A stretch of 64,000 bases of DNA from a bacterium (GCA_030824555.1 JAVBXK010000016.1:1-64000); one strand, 5' to 3'; counted from the first letter of the stretch, positions 15,800 through 26,347 are shown. The notes: a model not told the origin generated them from the letters alone. Made by a program: numbers and translations.

Positions 15800-18580
15800 A
15801 TGAGCCCCCACCTCCCCCGTACCGACACCACCCGCTTCGCTCCTGTTGCCCAGGCCGACACCGACACGCCCAGGCCGCCCACGGCAGCCGAGCTGCTGGC
15901 CCAGGGGCACACCCCCATGATGGCGCAATATTTAGCCATCAAAGCCCAGTTCCCGGCCACGCTGGTGTTCTACCGCATGGGGGACTTCTACGAGATGTTC
16001 TGGGCAGATGCCGAAAAGGCCACCCGGCTGCTGGACATCACGCTCACCACACGCGGCCAGTCTGCCGGGCAACCGGTGGTGATGGCGGGCGTGCCCTTCC
16101 ATTCGGTGGAAACCTACCTGGGCCGCCTGCTGAAGCTGGGCGAATCGGTGGCCATCTGCGAGCAGGTGGGCGAGGTCACGGGCAAAGGCCCGGTGGAACG
16201 CAAGGTGATGCGCGTCGTCACCCCTGGCACCGTGACCGACAGCGAGTTGCTGGGCGACAAAGCCGAGAACGTGCTGCTGGCCATCCACCCCGGCCCCAGG
16301 CTGACCATGGGCCTGGCCTGGATGAGTCTGACCCAAGGGTTGATTCAACTGGCTGAATGCGCTACCGATGACCTGCCCGCCTGGGTGGCGCGCATCAGCC
16401 CCACCGAGCTGCTGTACGGCGCTGACGTGACACCTGCGTTCGAAGCCCGCCTGCAAGCCCTGCCGCGCCTGCTGGCCGGCCAGGGCGCGGCACTGAGCCT
16501 CACGCCGCGCCCGGCCTGGCAATTCGATGCCACCCTGGGCCGCCAAAAGCTGCTGGCCCAGTTACAGGCAGCCAGCCTGGCCGCCTGGGAAGCCGAAGGG
16601 CTGCCGCAGGCGCAAGCCGCCGTCAGCGCCCTGCTGGACTTTGCCGAACACACACAGGGCCGCGCGCTGGGCCACGTCACACAGTTGCAGGTGGCGCGCC
16701 CGCAAACGCTCATCAACCTGCCCGCCACCACACGGCGCAACCTGGAACTCACGCACACCCTGCGTGGCGACACCTCGCCCACGCTGTTCAGCCTGCTCGA
16801 CACGGCCCAAACCGGCATGGGCAGCCGTTGCCTGAAACACTGGCTGCTGAACCCCGAGCGCGACCGCAGCGCCGCCACCGAACGGCTGGCCACGCTGGCT
16901 TGGTTGCGCGACTGGGGCAACGGACAGGGCCTGAACGGCTTGCGCCAGGCCTTGCGCCACTGCGCCGATGCCGAACGCATTGCCGCCCGCACCGCGTTGC
17001 GCCAGGTGCGCCCCCGAGAGCTGGTGGCGCTGACGCAGACGCTGCACAAGGCACTTCAAATATCAGAGCTGTTCACGCTTACAGATAAAGCGTCAGATGC
17101 CAATTTTCTTCAAAATTCTGATTCCGCACCGGGCTGGCCAACCTTGCTGACGCGCCTGGTGCAACACCTGCGCCCCAACCGCGAGGCCCCGGCGCTGGAC
17201 CTGGGTGCCTGCGCGCACCTGCTGCACAGCGCCCTGCTGCCCGAACCGGCTGCACTGGTGCGCGACGGCGGCGTCATCAACCACGGCTTCGATGCCGAGC
17301 TGGACGAGCTGCGCGCCATCCAGACCAATTGCGACGGCTTTCTGCTCGACCTGGAAACCCGCGAACGCGCCCGCACGGGCATTGCCAACTTGCGGGTGCA
17401 GTTCAACAAGGTGCACGGCTTTTACATCGAGGTCACGCAGGGCCAGATCGACAAGGTGCCCGACGACTACCGCCGCCGCCAGACGCTGAAGAACGCCGAG
17501 CGCTTCATCACGCCCGAGCTGAAGTCGTTTGAAGACAAGGCCCTCAGCGCCCAGGAGCGCGCGCTGGCCCGGGAAAAATGGCTGTACGAACAGTTGCTGG
17601 ACAGCCTGCAGGCCTTTGTGCCCGCGCTGGGCGCACTGGCGCGCAGCCTGGCCGCGCTGGACGCGCTGGGGGCGCTGGCCGAACGCTCACTCACGCTCAA
17701 CTGGTGTGCGCCCACGTTCAGCCCGCAGCCGGGCATTGAAATTCGTGCCGGGCGGCACCCGGTGGTGGAAGCACGGCTGGCCGAAGCCAGCAGCGGCAGC
17801 TTCATTCCCAACGACACGGTCATGGGCCCCAAGGCGCGCATGCAGATCATCACCGGCCCCAACATGGGCGGTAAAAGCACCTACATGCGGCAGGTGGCCG
17901 TCATTGCCCTGCTGGCCAGCATGGGCAGCTACGTGCCCGCCACCAGCTGCCGCCTGGGGCCGCTGGATGCCATCCACACCCGCATCGGCGCGGCAGACGA
18001 CCTGGCCAACGCACAGTCCACCTTCATGCTGGAGATGACCGAAGCCGCGCAAATTCTGCACAGCGCCACCGCACACAGCCTGGTGCTGATGGACGAAATT
18101 GGCCGGGGCACCAGCACGTTCGATGGTCTGGCGCTGGCCAGCGCCATTGCCCGCCACCTGCACGACAAGGTGCAGGCCCACACGCTGTTTGCCACGCACT
18201 ACTTCGAGTTGACCGAGTTCCCGGCCAACCACCATGCGGCGCAGAACGTGCACGTCAGCGCCGCTGAAAACGGCGCCGACATCGTGTTTTTGCACCAGAT
18301 CGAGCCCGGCCCCGCCAGCCGCAGCTACGGCCTGCAAGTGGCCAAGCTGGCTGGCGTGCCCGGCGCCGTGGTGCAACACGCCCGCCATGCACTGGCTGCG
18401 CTGGAAGCGCACAGCACCAGCGCGCAGCAGCAGGTAGACCTGTTTGCCGCGCCACCTGCCAGCGCCGCTCCTGAGCCCAGCGCAGTGGACACCGCCGTGG
18501 CGCAAATGGACCCCGACACCCTGAGCCCACGCGAAGCGCTGGAATGGGTGTACCACCTGAAAAAATTAGCCAGTAGCTGA
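15800..18580 (+). CDS. mutS: DNA mismatch repair protein MutS
   Basis: 926 aa. The mismatch-binding motif [10 protein letters not shown] is near residue 54, Walker [11 protein letters not shown] near 685 and Walker [16 protein letters not shown] near 761. MutS recognises mismatches and recruits MutL. Residues about 419-442 ([19 protein letters not shown]) come from an interspersed repeat inserted in frame in the lever/clamp region; the flanking sequence is normal. The C-terminal [13 protein letters not shown] segment is the tetramerisation motif. Start at 15800 (MSPHLPRTD) because the first conserved block ([11 protein letters not shown]) lies about 40 residues in. No mutL nearby. Confidence 0.95.
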   Translation: MSPHLPRTDTTRFAPVAQADTDTPRPPTAAELLAQGHTPMMAQYLAIKAQFPATLVFYRMGDFYEMFWADAEKATRLLDITLTTRGQSAGQPVVMAGVPFHSVETYLGRLLKLGESVAICEQVGEVTGKGPVERKVMRVVTPGTVTDSELLGDKAENVLLAIHPGPRLTMGLAWMSLTQGLIQLAECATDDLPAWVARISPTELLYGADVTPAFEARLQALPRLLAGQGAALSLTPRPAWQFDATLGRQKLLAQLQAASLAAWEAEGLPQAQAAVSALLDFAEHTQGRALGHVTQLQVARPQTLINLPATTRRNLELTHTLRGDTSPTLFSLLDTAQTGMGSRCLKHWLLNPERDRSAATERLATLAWLRDWGNGQGLNGLRQALRHCADAERIAARTALRQVRPRELVALTQTLHKALQISELFTLTDKASDANFLQNSDSAPGWPTLLTRLVQHLRPNREAPALDLGACAHLLHSALLPEPAALVRDGGVINHGFDAELDELRAIQTNCDGFLLDLETRERARTGIANLRVQFNKVHGFYIEVTQGQIDKVPDDYRRRQTLKNAERFITPELKSFEDKALSAQERALAREKWLYEQLLDSLQAFVPALGALARSLAALDALGALAERSLTLNWCAPTFSPQPGIEIRAGRHPVVEARLAEASSGSFIPNDTVMGPKARMQIITGPNMGGKSTYMRQVAVIALLASMGSYVPATSCRLGPLDAIHTRIGAADDLANAQSTFMLEMTEAAQILHSATAHSLVLMDEIGRGTSTFDGLALASAIARHLHDKVQAHTLFATHYFELTEFPANHHAAQNVHVSAAENGADIVFLHQIEPGPASRSYGLQVAKLAGVPGAVVQHARHALAALEAHSTSAQQQVDLFAAPPASAAPEPSAVDTAVAQMDPDTLSPREALEWVYHLKKLASS
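17056..17125. repeat. Interspersed repeat copy inside mutS
   Basis: The core GATAAAGCGTCAGATGCCAA at 17084-17103, continuing TTTTCTT, is almost identical to 43592-43619 inside an unrelated gene (GATAAAGCGACAGATGCCAA...). AT content is visibly higher than in the surrounding mutS sequence. The reading frame stays open through it. Confidence 0.7.
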
Positions 18581-18620
18581 GCCCCCTACACTCCAAGGTT
18601 TACCCGTTTACTGATTTCCC

Positions 18621-19445
18621 ATGACTTACTGCGTCGCCGTCAAACTCAATGCCGGGCTGGTTTTCCTGTCCGACTCCCGTACCAACGCCGGGCTGGACCA
18701 GATCAGCACCTTCCGCAAGATGATCGTCTACGAGAAGCCTGGCGACCGCTTCATGTGCCTGCTGTCAGCGGGCAATCTGAGCATTTCGCAGTCGGTGCGC
18801 GAAATCCTCCAGGTTGAAAAACTGAAGAACGAGGGCGGCGAGCCCATCACCATCTGGAACGCTACCAGCATGTTCGACGCCGCCCGCGTGCTGGGTTCTG
18901 CCGTGCGCCACGTGCAGCAACGCGACGGCGCGGCCCTGAACGCTGCCGGGGTGGACTTCAACGTGTCCATGATCTTCGGTGGCCAGATCAAGGGCGAAGG
19001 CATGCGCCTGTTTCAGGTGTATTCAGCTGGCAACTTCATCGAGGCCACGCCCGAAACGCCTTTCTTCCAGATTGGCGAAAGCAAATACGGCAAACCCGTG
19101 CTGGACCGCGTCATCACGCCCCACACGCCACTGGACGAAGCCGCCAAATGCGCGCTGGTCAGCATGGACTCCACGCTGAAGTCCAACCTGTCCGTGGGCT
19201 TGCCGCTCGACCTGGCGCTGTACGAGGCCGACACGCTGCGCAGCGACAAAATCACTTGCATCGACGACAACAACCCCTACTTCAAGATGATGCACAGCAC
19301 GTGGGGCGTCAAACTGCGCGAGGTGTTCGACAGCATCGAAGACCCCACCTGGGACGGTGCCCACACCGACGTGCCTTTGCTCTGCGGCAGCAGCCGCAGC
19401 CTGCCGCTGAAAAAAATCAGCAACGAATCCGAAAAACTGATCTGA
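18621..19445 (+). CDS. Proteasome-type protease (Anbu family)
   Basis: 274 aa. MTYCVAVKLNAGLVFLSDSRTNAG is the N terminus of Anbu, a bacterial relative of HslV and the proteasome beta subunit; removal of Met would expose Thr2 as the catalytic nucleophile. Asp18 (SDSR) and Lys33 (FRKM) match the Thr-Asp-Lys active site. Anbu forms open helical rings in the cytoplasm; its substrates are not firmly known. Anbu genes often sit beside genes for a transglutaminase and ATP-grasp/alpha-E proteins; none is here, only an alpha/beta hydrolase five bases downstream on the same strand. Confidence 0.88.
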   Translation: MTYCVAVKLNAGLVFLSDSRTNAGLDQISTFRKMIVYEKPGDRFMCLLSAGNLSISQSVREILQVEKLKNEGGEPITIWNATSMFDAARVLGSAVRHVQQRDGAALNAAGVDFNVSMIFGGQIKGEGMRLFQVYSAGNFIEATPETPFFQIGESKYGKPVLDRVITPHTPLDEAAKCALVSMDSTLKSNLSVGLPLDLALYEADTLRSDKITCIDDNNPYFKMMHSTWGVKLREVFDSIEDPTWDGAHTDVPLLCGSSRSLPLKKISNESEKLI

Positions 19446-19450
19446 GCGAC

Positions 19451-20320
19451 ATGCCGTCCAACCGCCCGCTGGTCATCTTCAGCCACGGCAACAGCTTCCC
19501 TGGCGGCACGTACACGCAGCTGCTGAACGGGCTGAGGGCCCGTGGTTTCGACGTGAAGGCGCTGGACCGCTTCGGCCACGACCCGCGTTACCCCGTCACC
19601 AGTAACTGGCCCCACCTGGTGCAGCAACTGGCCGACTTTGCCGTGCACGCGATGCAGGGGCGCACCGGCCCGGTGTACCTGCTGGGCCATTCGCTGGGTG
19701 GGTTCGTGAGCCTGATGTGTGCGACCCGTTTTTCCACCTTGGGCGGCCGCGCCGTCAGCGGGGTGGTGATGCTCGACTCGCCCGTGGTGGGCGGCTGGAA
19801 AGCCCAGGCACTGGCCGTGGCCAAACACACCCAGATGGTGGGGCACCTGTCACCCGGTGCGGTCAGCCGCAAGCGCCGCAACCTGTGGCCCGACGCCGAG
19901 GCCGCTTTGGCCCACTTTCAGCACAAACGCGCCTTCGCGCAGTGGGACCCGCAGGTGCTGGCCGACTACATTGCCCACGGCACGGAAGACGTGGCCCAGC
20001 CCGACGGCAGCACGCACCGCGCCCTTCGCTTTGACCGCGACGTGGAAACCGCCATCTACAACACCCTGCCCCACAACCTCGACCGACTGCTGCGACAGCA
20101 CCCGCTGCCATGCCCGGTAGCGTTCATCGGCGGCACAGAATCGGCCGAGATGAAACAAGTCGGCATGACCATGACGCGCAAAGTGGTGCGCCCCGACCTG
20201 CACCCCGAGCGCCTGCGCATGGTGCCAGGCACCCACCTGTACCCCATGGAACAACCGCAGGCAACGGCCACCGTGGTGGCCGAAGTGCTGGCCGGGTTGC
20301 AACCTGCCCAAATTGCCTGA
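19451..20320 (+). CDS. Alpha/beta hydrolase
   Basis: 289 aa. The fold signatures are VIFSHGNSFPGGTY (oxyanion region, residues 8-21) and the nucleophile elbow LLGHSLGGFVS near 76-86, with Ser80 as the likely nucleophile. An Asp in the VVMLDSPVVGG segment and the final His (GTHLYPMEQP near 260) complete a triad. No signal peptide, so probably cytoplasmic. Substrate unknown: it could be an esterase, lipase or C-C hydrolase. It follows the Anbu gene with five bases between, so the pair is likely one transcript. Confidence 0.85.
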   Translation: MPSNRPLVIFSHGNSFPGGTYTQLLNGLRARGFDVKALDRFGHDPRYPVTSNWPHLVQQLADFAVHAMQGRTGPVYLLGHSLGGFVSLMCATRFSTLGGRAVSGVVMLDSPVVGGWKAQALAVAKHTQMVGHLSPGAVSRKRRNLWPDAEAALAHFQHKRAFAQWDPQVLADYIAHGTEDVAQPDGSTHRALRFDRDVETAIYNTLPHNLDRLLRQHPLPCPVAFIGGTESAEMKQVGMTMTRKVVRPDLHPERLRMVPGTHLYPMEQPQATATVVAEVLAGLQPAQIA

Positions 20321-20333
20321 GAGGCGCCCGCGC

Positions 20334-23171
20334 TCACGCCTCCCAGGCGTTGGCCGCTGAACGGTTGGCCACCCATCCGGGCAAGGCATCGGCGGGCATG
20401 GGGCGGGCGATGCCATACCCCTGTGCCACGTCGCACCCCATGGCCTTGAGCTGCAAACCGTGCTGGTGCGTTTCCACCCCTTCGGCAATGACCTGGCGTC
20501 CGAAGTTGGATGCCAGGCCAATGACCCCGCTGATGATGGCCTTGTCGTCGGGGTCGACCAGCATGTCGCGCACGAAACTCTGGTCGATCTTGAGCACGCC
20601 TGCTGGCAGGTGGCGCAGGTAAGTGAGCGACGAGTAACCGGTGCCAAAGTCATCCAGCGCAAACTGCACGCCCATGTCGATGCAGGCACGCATGGTGGCT
20701 GACACCTCGGCAATGTCATTCAAGGCGCTGGTCTCCAGGATTTCAAGCTCCAGGCAGTGCGGGGGCACCGTGGGGTAGCGCGCCAGCAGTGCGCCCAGAC
20801 GCGCCACGAAATCGGGTTGCTGGAGTTGCCTTGCCCCAATGTTGACGCTCACACGCACCCGCAAATCCTGTGCATGCCAGCGCGCCATTTGTGCCAATGC
20901 CGTGTCAATGACCCATTCGCCCATGTCCACGGCCAGCGGGTGGTTCTCGATCGTGGGCAGGAACACTCCCGGTGGCAGCAGGCCTTTTTGCGGGTGCTGC
21001 CACCGGATGAGCGCCTCGGCCCCCACCACCTCGTCGGTCACCATGTTGACCTTGGGCTGGTAGTGCAGCACAAATTCGTTCTGCGTCAATGCGTGGTGAA
21101 TCTGGTCAACGCCTTCGCGCTGCGACTTGATGGCCGTGTCAGCCTGCACGTCGAACACGTGGTAGCGGTTTTTCCCGGCCTGCTTGGCCAGGTACATGGC
21201 CTGGTCTGCGTGCCGCAGCAACAAGTCGGCATCGGCATCGTCCTGCGGGAACAACGCCACACCGATGCTGGCAGACACCTGCAAGGCCTCCAGCCCCGGC
21301 TGTGCCAAGTTCACGGGTGCCGATGCCGCGTGCAGCAGGCGCTGCAACACGGGCTCGCAATCTGATGGTTGTGCAAGGTCGCCCAGCACCACCACGAACT
21401 CGTCGCCTCCCATGCGCGCCAGCGTGTCCCCTTCGCGAAGGGCGTCTTTCATCCGCTGCGACAGCACCACCAGCAACTCGTCGCCCACATGGTGCCCATG
21501 CGTGTCGTTCACTGCTTTGAACCCATCCAGGTCCAGGTAAGCCACAGCCAGCGAGAGTTGCCGCCGCTGGGCCTGCACCATGGCCTGACGCAGCCGGTCG
21601 GCCAGCAGCACGCGGTTGGGCAAGTTGGTGAGCAAGTCGTAGTGCGCGATGTACTCCAGCTGCTGTTGGTGGGCTTTCATGGGCGTGATGTCGGTGAACA
21701 GCGACACGTAGTTCTGCAGCCCGCCCTGCGCGTCGCGCACCGCACTGATGGTTTGCATGACCGCGAACATCTCGCCCGATTTGTTGCGGTTCCAGATTTC
21801 ACCGATCCAGTGGCCTTTTTCGACCAGTTCTTTCCACACAGCGTCATAGAACTCGGCCGACTGCTTGCCCGACTGCAGCAGCCGGGGAGTCTGACCCACG
21901 GCCTCGTCATGGGCGTAGCCCGTGAGCTGGGTGAACGTGTCGTTCACCTCGACGATCACCCCCTGCGCATCGGTGATCATGATCCCCTCACGGGCATGCC
22001 CGAACACGCTGGCGGCCAGCTGAAGCTTCTGTTCGGCCAGTTTGCGCTCGGTGATGTCCGTGGACGTGCCGATCATGCGGAGTGGCTCGCCGGTGGGTGT
22101 GCGGCTCATCACCATGCCTCGGGCCAACAACCACTTGTGGCTGCCGTCTTCGCAACGCACCTGCTGCTCCACGCGGTAGCTGTTGCATTGCCCGTCTGAC
22201 ATGTCTTTGAGCGCTGCCACCGTCGCAGCCCGCGTGGCGGGTGAGAGCCGCTTGGCCCAGCCAGGCAAGGGTGAAGGCTGCCCCCCTTTGACGGGTGGCA
22301 ACCCGACCATTTCGCGGATGCGTGCAGACACCAGGTTGACGCTGGTATCGAAGTGGAACTCCCACACACCGTCGCCAGCACCTTCCAGGGCAAAACGCCA
22401 GCGTGCCTCGCTGATCTGCAAGGCCTCGCGTGCACGCTCCAGGTCGTGCAAGGAGCTGAACACATCGGCCACTTCCTTGCTGCGGGCTTCGGGCAGCGGT
22501 ATCGGATCGGCGGTGCCTGCATGCAGATGACCCAGCCTGCGTGCCATGGCTGTGAGCGGGTCAAACGCCTGCCGCTTGACCAGGCGCAACAGGAGCATCA
22601 ATGCAGAAATGACCAGCAACGTGCCGCCCAGCAGCATGTTGAGCATGTCGCTGGCGGCCTGTTGGGTGGCCTTGGCCATGTCGGTACTCAACGCCACCAT
22701 CTGCACGGCACCGTCGTCGGCCACGGCCTCCAGCTTGTGCACATGTTCGCGCCAGAGTTGATCGGCCTGCGTCCGGTCGGTGGCGGCCTCACGCAAACGC
22801 ATCAGGCGATCGGCCACGGCAAAACTTTCCTTGACCACAGCTTGCGGGTCCACAAGGGTGGCCATCGACGGGTGAAACGACAACGCCTGCATGGCCGCCC
22901 CGGCGGCCTGCCAGGCCTCGCGGGTGGGTGCGTTCAGCAGTTGCTCGCCCAGCACCTGCAACTGTTCCACGTTGGCCACGGCGCGCACCTTGGTGGCCAG
23001 CGCCGGGGCTGCGTTTTCTTCACTTTCGCGCGCCAGTTGCCGCAGCTCGTGCACCCGCCACGCAAAAAAACTGCAGGCCCCCACCGCCACGACCAGCAGC
23101 ACGCTCAGCACCCAGACAGACAGGTACCGCAAACTGGGCGGGTTGGCACGGACAGCAGCGGGGTCGTTCAT
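20334..23171 (-). CDS. Membrane-bound PAS-GGDEF-EAL protein
   Basis: 945 aa. One membrane segment near residues 15-37, a periplasmic region of about 150 residues, a second membrane segment (LLGGTLLVISALMLLLRLV), two PAS/PAC domains, GGDEF intact as MGGDEFVVVL near 585, and EAL with GAEALIRW near 717 plus DDFGTGYSSL. Both diguanylate cyclase and phosphodiesterase motifs look complete, so it may make, break or only sense cyclic-di-GMP. The ATG at 23171 lies four bases after the stop of a periplasmic binding protein gene, which suggests that protein supplies the signal. The longer frame overlapping that gene is not used. Confidence 0.9.
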   Translation of the reverse strand: MNDPAAVRANPPSLRYLSVWVLSVLLVVAVGACSFFAWRVHELRQLARESEENAAPALATKVRAVANVEQLQVLGEQLLNAPTREAWQAAGAAMQALSFHPSMATLVDPQAVVKESFAVADRLMRLREAATDRTQADQLWREHVHKLEAVADDGAVQMVALSTDMAKATQQAASDMLNMLLGGTLLVISALMLLLRLVKRQAFDPLTAMARRLGHLHAGTADPIPLPEARSKEVADVFSSLHDLERAREALQISEARWRFALEGAGDGVWEFHFDTSVNLVSARIREMVGLPPVKGGQPSPLPGWAKRLSPATRAATVAALKDMSDGQCNSYRVEQQVRCEDGSHKWLLARGMVMSRTPTGEPLRMIGTSTDITERKLAEQKLQLAASVFGHAREGIMITDAQGVIVEVNDTFTQLTGYAHDEAVGQTPRLLQSGKQSAEFYDAVWKELVEKGHWIGEIWNRNKSGEMFAVMQTISAVRDAQGGLQNYVSLFTDITPMKAHQQQLEYIAHYDLLTNLPNRVLLADRLRQAMVQAQRRQLSLAVAYLDLDGFKAVNDTHGHHVGDELLVVLSQRMKDALREGDTLARMGGDEFVVVLGDLAQPSDCEPVLQRLLHAASAPVNLAQPGLEALQVSASIGVALFPQDDADADLLLRHADQAMYLAKQAGKNRYHVFDVQADTAIKSQREGVDQIHHALTQNEFVLHYQPKVNMVTDEVVGAEALIRWQHPQKGLLPPGVFLPTIENHPLAVDMGEWVIDTALAQMARWHAQDLRVRVSVNIGARQLQQPDFVARLGALLARYPTVPPHCLELEILETSALNDIAEVSATMRACIDMGVQFALDDFGTGYSSLTYLRHLPAGVLKIDQSFVRDMLVDPDDKAIISGVIGLASNFGRQVIAEGVETHQHGLQLKAMGCDVAQGYGIARPMPADALPGWVANRSAANAWEA

Positions 23172-23175
23172 GGCC

Positions 23176-23937
23176 TCACAGGATGCCAAAAGGGAAATAG
23201 CGGCGAGACAAACGTTCGTGGGTACCGTCGCGCACCAGGCTGTCCAAGGCCTGGTCGACGTCGGCCTGCAACCTGTCGGTGCCGGGGCGCACCACCATGT
23301 GCACGTCGCCACCCAGCCCGCTGTCGCTCAGGGGCGTGCCGATGTAGCCAAACCGCTGCCCGGCAGGGCTTTGCAGGAACGGCAAGGCCTGCTGCATGGG
23401 CAGCAATGTCATGTCGCATTGGTTTTGGATCAGCAGGTCCATGACTTCAGTATTGCCCGCCGCGCTGACAGGTGGCCTACTCACGCGTTCAGCCAACCAG
23501 GCCAGCTGGCGGGTACCGGTGATGCCACAGGTCTGTACCGTGCCCAGCAGTTGGGTAGACGGTGCACTGCCCAACTCACGACGGCCGATCAGACTGGATG
23601 TAGAGCGCCACACCACCCGCGTGAAGCGAACCAGTTTTTCACGCTCGGGGGTTTTCAGGGTGTTGGCCACGCCCACGTCTGCACGGCCTGCGTTGACAGC
23701 GGGTATGACGTCGGGGAAACGCATGACCTCCAGGCGGCACGCACGCTGCAAGCGCTCGCACATGGCTTGCACCAGATCGACGTTGAAGCCCTTGAGCACG
23801 CCCGCATCGTCCTTGAATGCAAACGGCGGGGCGGTTGCTGTGATGGCCACAGTCAATGGAGTGGACTGGGCGTGGGCCATGACCCAAGGCAGGGCTGCGC
23901 ACACCCCCACCCAGCACCAACGACGACATGCAAACAT
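23176..23937 (-). CDS. Periplasmic solute-binding protein (SBP_bac_3)
   Basis: 253 aa with a signal peptide (hydrophobic stretch ending AHAQ near residue 24). TPLTVAITATAPPFAFKD and LKGFNVDLVQAMCERL are typical of amino-acid-type family 3 binding proteins. No ABC permease or ATPase gene follows; instead the next gene, four bases on, is a membrane GGDEF-EAL protein. Binding proteins in this setting often act as sensors rather than transporters. ATG at 23937 is chosen over an upstream TTG because GGAG lies at the right distance before it. Ligand unknown. Confidence 0.85.
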   Translation of the reverse strand: MFACRRWCWVGVCAALPWVMAHAQSTPLTVAITATAPPFAFKDDAGVLKGFNVDLVQAMCERLQRACRLEVMRFPDVIPAVNAGRADVGVANTLKTPEREKLVRFTRVVWRSTSSLIGRRELGSAPSTQLLGTVQTCGITGTRQLAWLAERVSRPPVSAAGNTEVMDLLIQNQCDMTLLPMQQALPFLQSPAGQRFGYIGTPLSDSGLGGDVHMVVRPGTDRLQADVDQALDSLVRDGTHERLSRRYFPFGIL

Positions 23938-24164
23938 AGGCAAACTCCGGTTACAGGCATCACCCCGGGGTTTGACGTGTCCGCAGGGTGCAAATCAGCT
24001 GTGCCGTGACAGGTGGGTTCCCGTCATCGTGTCCCCCGAGCAGGCCAAAAGGCCAATGAATCAGCGGCGCATTCTAGGTGCAGCCGACACCGGCCACCCA
24101 CTGAACGCGCGTGCGTTGATCTACATCATGCCAGGGCCATTTCAATTGGCGCAGATTCACCACA

Positions 24165-25091
24165 TCAGGCTACAAATGTGCCACTCAGCAACTCGGCCAG
24201 GCGGGCCACGGGCATGCGAAAGGCACACGCTTGTGCATGTCCGCCACCGCCCATGCTTTCGGCCAGCGGGATCACGCTGTAGCCCCGCACCGAGCGCAGC
24301 GCCACTTTCACCGCACCCTTTTTGTTCACGGCCCACACCACGGCAAACGTGCCGCACTTTTCGCTCAGCAGGTTGCCGACCAGGCTGTGGAACGCGCTGG
24401 GCGCATTGACCATGAGGCCGCGCTGGCCGTTGAAGGTCAGGGGTACGGCATCGTCGGCCATCTCTTGTGCCAGGCGTTTGAACTTGTCGTCCATGGCTTG
24501 ACCGCGCTGGGTGTAGGCGACCAGTTCGTCGCCCTGCAGGCGGGCAAGCTCGGCCCAGCGGGCAAAGTCCTGCGCTTCCATGTCCAGCGCAGACAAAAAG
24601 GCCGCGCTGTGCTCGATTTGCCAGGCCCAGATGTCGCGGTCTTCCACCATGGCCACCAGGGCGGGCACCTCGCGCTCGGGGAAGAAAAACTCCCAAGCCA
24701 GGCGGGCACCGCTTTTGCCCATGTCGAAGTGCACCGCGCCACAGCGGCAGGCAAACCCGGCCAGCTTGTCGGCTGCGCTCTGGTGGTGGTCGAGCATCAC
24801 CAGACGTTCGGCACGTTCGTCGATGGCGGTCAACAGCTCGGCAGACAGCGAGAAGTCCAGGATGTAAACGGTGCGCCCGGTCACGTCCACCAGGTCGGCC
24901 AGCGTGTTGACCTCACCGTGGTCCAACCCCCGGAACTCAGCCTGGCCTTCGTAAAACAGCCAGGCGGCCAGTGCGGCGGCAAACCCGTCGGGGCAGCCTT
25001 TGCCATGGAACAGCACCAACGGGCGGGTGTCGGCACGGCTGGGCTGGATGTGCAGGCGCAAGGGCAACAGGGTGTGGCGTGGCTGTGTCAT
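24165..25091 (-). CDS. DHH-family phosphoesterase
   Basis: 308 aa. Motifs: FHGKGCPDGFAAALAAW near residue 30 (the CPDG variant of the DHH N-terminal motif), ILDFS near 77, MLDHHQSA near 98-105 (the DHH proper) and the DHHA1 signature GGGGHAQACAFRM near 283-295. These proteins cleave phosphodiester bonds in nanoRNAs, cyclic dinucleotides or similar substrates; which one cannot be told. It stands alone between the GGDEF-EAL operon and uppP. The ATG is immediately preceded by a TATATATA stretch that is part of a repeat copy, so the promoter may lie within the repeat. Confidence 0.85.
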   Translation of the reverse strand: MTQPRHTLLPLRLHIQPSRADTRPLVLFHGKGCPDGFAAALAAWLFYEGQAEFRGLDHGEVNTLADLVDVTGRTVYILDFSLSAELLTAIDERAERLVMLDHHQSAADKLAGFACRCGAVHFDMGKSGARLAWEFFFPEREVPALVAMVEDRDIWAWQIEHSAAFLSALDMEAQDFARWAELARLQGDELVAYTQRGQAMDDKFKRLAQEMADDAVPLTFNGQRGLMVNAPSAFHSLVGNLLSEKCGTFAVVWAVNKKGAVKVALRSVRGYSVIPLAESMGGGGHAQACAFRMPVARLAELLSGTFVA

Positions 25092-25160
25092 ATATATACA
25101 GAAAAAAAGGCTCTGGCGCTTTATGGTATTGGGGTTATAGCTATGCTAAATGGAATTCCC
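25091..25160. repeat. Interspersed repeat copy upstream of the DHH gene
   Basis: TATATATACAGAAAAAAAGGCTCTGGCGCTTTATGG followed by TATAGCTATGC shows the repeat pattern (A-run, TGCT/GGCT, CGCTTTAT, AGCTAT), with a diverged centre. It fills the gap between uppP and the DHH gene. Confidence 0.5.
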
Positions 25161-25167
25161 AAACCCC

Positions 25168-26001
25168 TCAGTCAGCCCACGTCACCCAACCAAAGTGGGC
25201 CGTGACCAGGATCAGGATACCGAACGCAATGCGATAGTACGCAAAGCCCACGAAGCTGTGGCTGGCGATGTAGCGCAGCAACCAGCGTATGCACAGCCAC
25301 GCACTTAAAAAGGCAAACACCAGCCCCACGGCAAACACCGGCGCATCGGCCATGCTGAGCAGCGCGCGCTCTTTGTACAGGCTGTAAGCACCCGCACCGA
25401 TGAGCGTGGGAATGGCCAGGTAGAACGAAAAATCGGTGGCCGTTTTGCGCGACAGCCCCAGCAACATGCCCCCGATGATGGTGGCCCCGCTGCGGCTGGT
25501 GCCCGGGATCATGGCAAAGCACTGCACCAAGCCCACCTTCAGGGCGTCCAGGCCGCTCATCTGGTCCACATCGACCACACGCGGTGCGGTCTCGGCCTTG
25601 GCGTGGCGCGCTTCGGCCCACAAAATGATGAACCCGCCGATGATGAAGGTGCTGGCCACCACCGTGGGCGTGAACAGATAGGCCTTGATGGCCTTGCCAA
25701 ACAGCAAGCCCAGCACCACAGCGGGCGTGAACGCCATGGCCACGTTCAGCGCAAACCGCTGCGCACGCCACTGGTGCGGCAACGCCACCACCGTGCTGCG
25801 GATTTTTTCCCAATACACCAGCACCACGGCAAAGATGGCCCCGGTCTGGATGGCGATGTCAAACACCTTGGCCTTGGCATCGTCAAACCCCAGCAGGCTG
25901 CCCGCCAGGATGAGGTGCCCTGTGCTTGAAATGGGCAAAAACTCGGTCAGCCCTTCCACCACACCCATGATGGCGGCCTTGACCAGCAACACAACGTCCA
26001 T
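25168..26001 (-). CDS. uppP: Undecaprenyl-diphosphatase
   Basis: 277 aa inner-membrane enzyme with about eight hydrophobic segments. The two active-site motifs are present: [17 protein letters not shown] near residues 16-32 and [10 protein letters not shown] near 170-179. It recycles the lipid carrier undecaprenyl pyrophosphate for peptidoglycan and other polymer synthesis and gives bacitracin resistance when abundant. The ATG at 26001 (MDVVLL) is preferred to a GTG three codons upstream. Single-gene unit. Confidence 0.95.
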   Translation of the reverse strand: MDVVLLVKAAIMGVVEGLTEFLPISSTGHLILAGSLLGFDDAKAKVFDIAIQTGAIFAVVLVYWEKIRSTVVALPHQWRAQRFALNVAMAFTPAVVLGLLFGKAIKAYLFTPTVVASTFIIGGFIILWAEARHAKAETAPRVVDVDQMSGLDALKVGLVQCFAMIPGTSRSGATIIGGMLLGLSRKTATDFSFYLAIPTLIGAGAYSLYKERALLSMADAPVFAVGLVFAFLSAWLCIRWLLRYIASHSFVGFAYYRIAFGILILVTAHFGWVTWAD

Positions 26002-26347
26002 GTTGAACACGCTTCAGATTGAAAGCAGCGAGTTTATGCGCCGGTGATGGGCCGACCTCCAGACACAGTGCGGGGCATCCATGCATTCGCGAAGGAATCC
26101 CCCTGCCACTCACCGGATCAATGCTGCAGCGGATCAAAGCCCAACCATCTCCCAGGGTATCTCTGCACTGTGACGCGCTGCAGCCTGCAAAGCCCGCCAC
26201 CTGGGCATCATCAGGCATGGGGGGTGAAGTCAAGTTCCACTCAAAACGTCATAGAGCCCGAAGGTCAGACTACCTGCAAAACGGCATTGATTCCAAATAC
26301 AGGGACTGCCTCGAACTCAAATACACAGAGTCAAGACAACCAGGAAA
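26002..26347. other. Intergenic stretch, no gene seen
   Basis: Small frames on both strands are not protein-like. The only notable item is ACAGTGCGGGGCATCCA near 26066, which recurs with one change (ACAGTGCGGGGTATCCA) near 27719 upstream of the DUF2306 gene; meaning unknown. The uppP promoter should lie at its left end. Confidence 0.4.
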
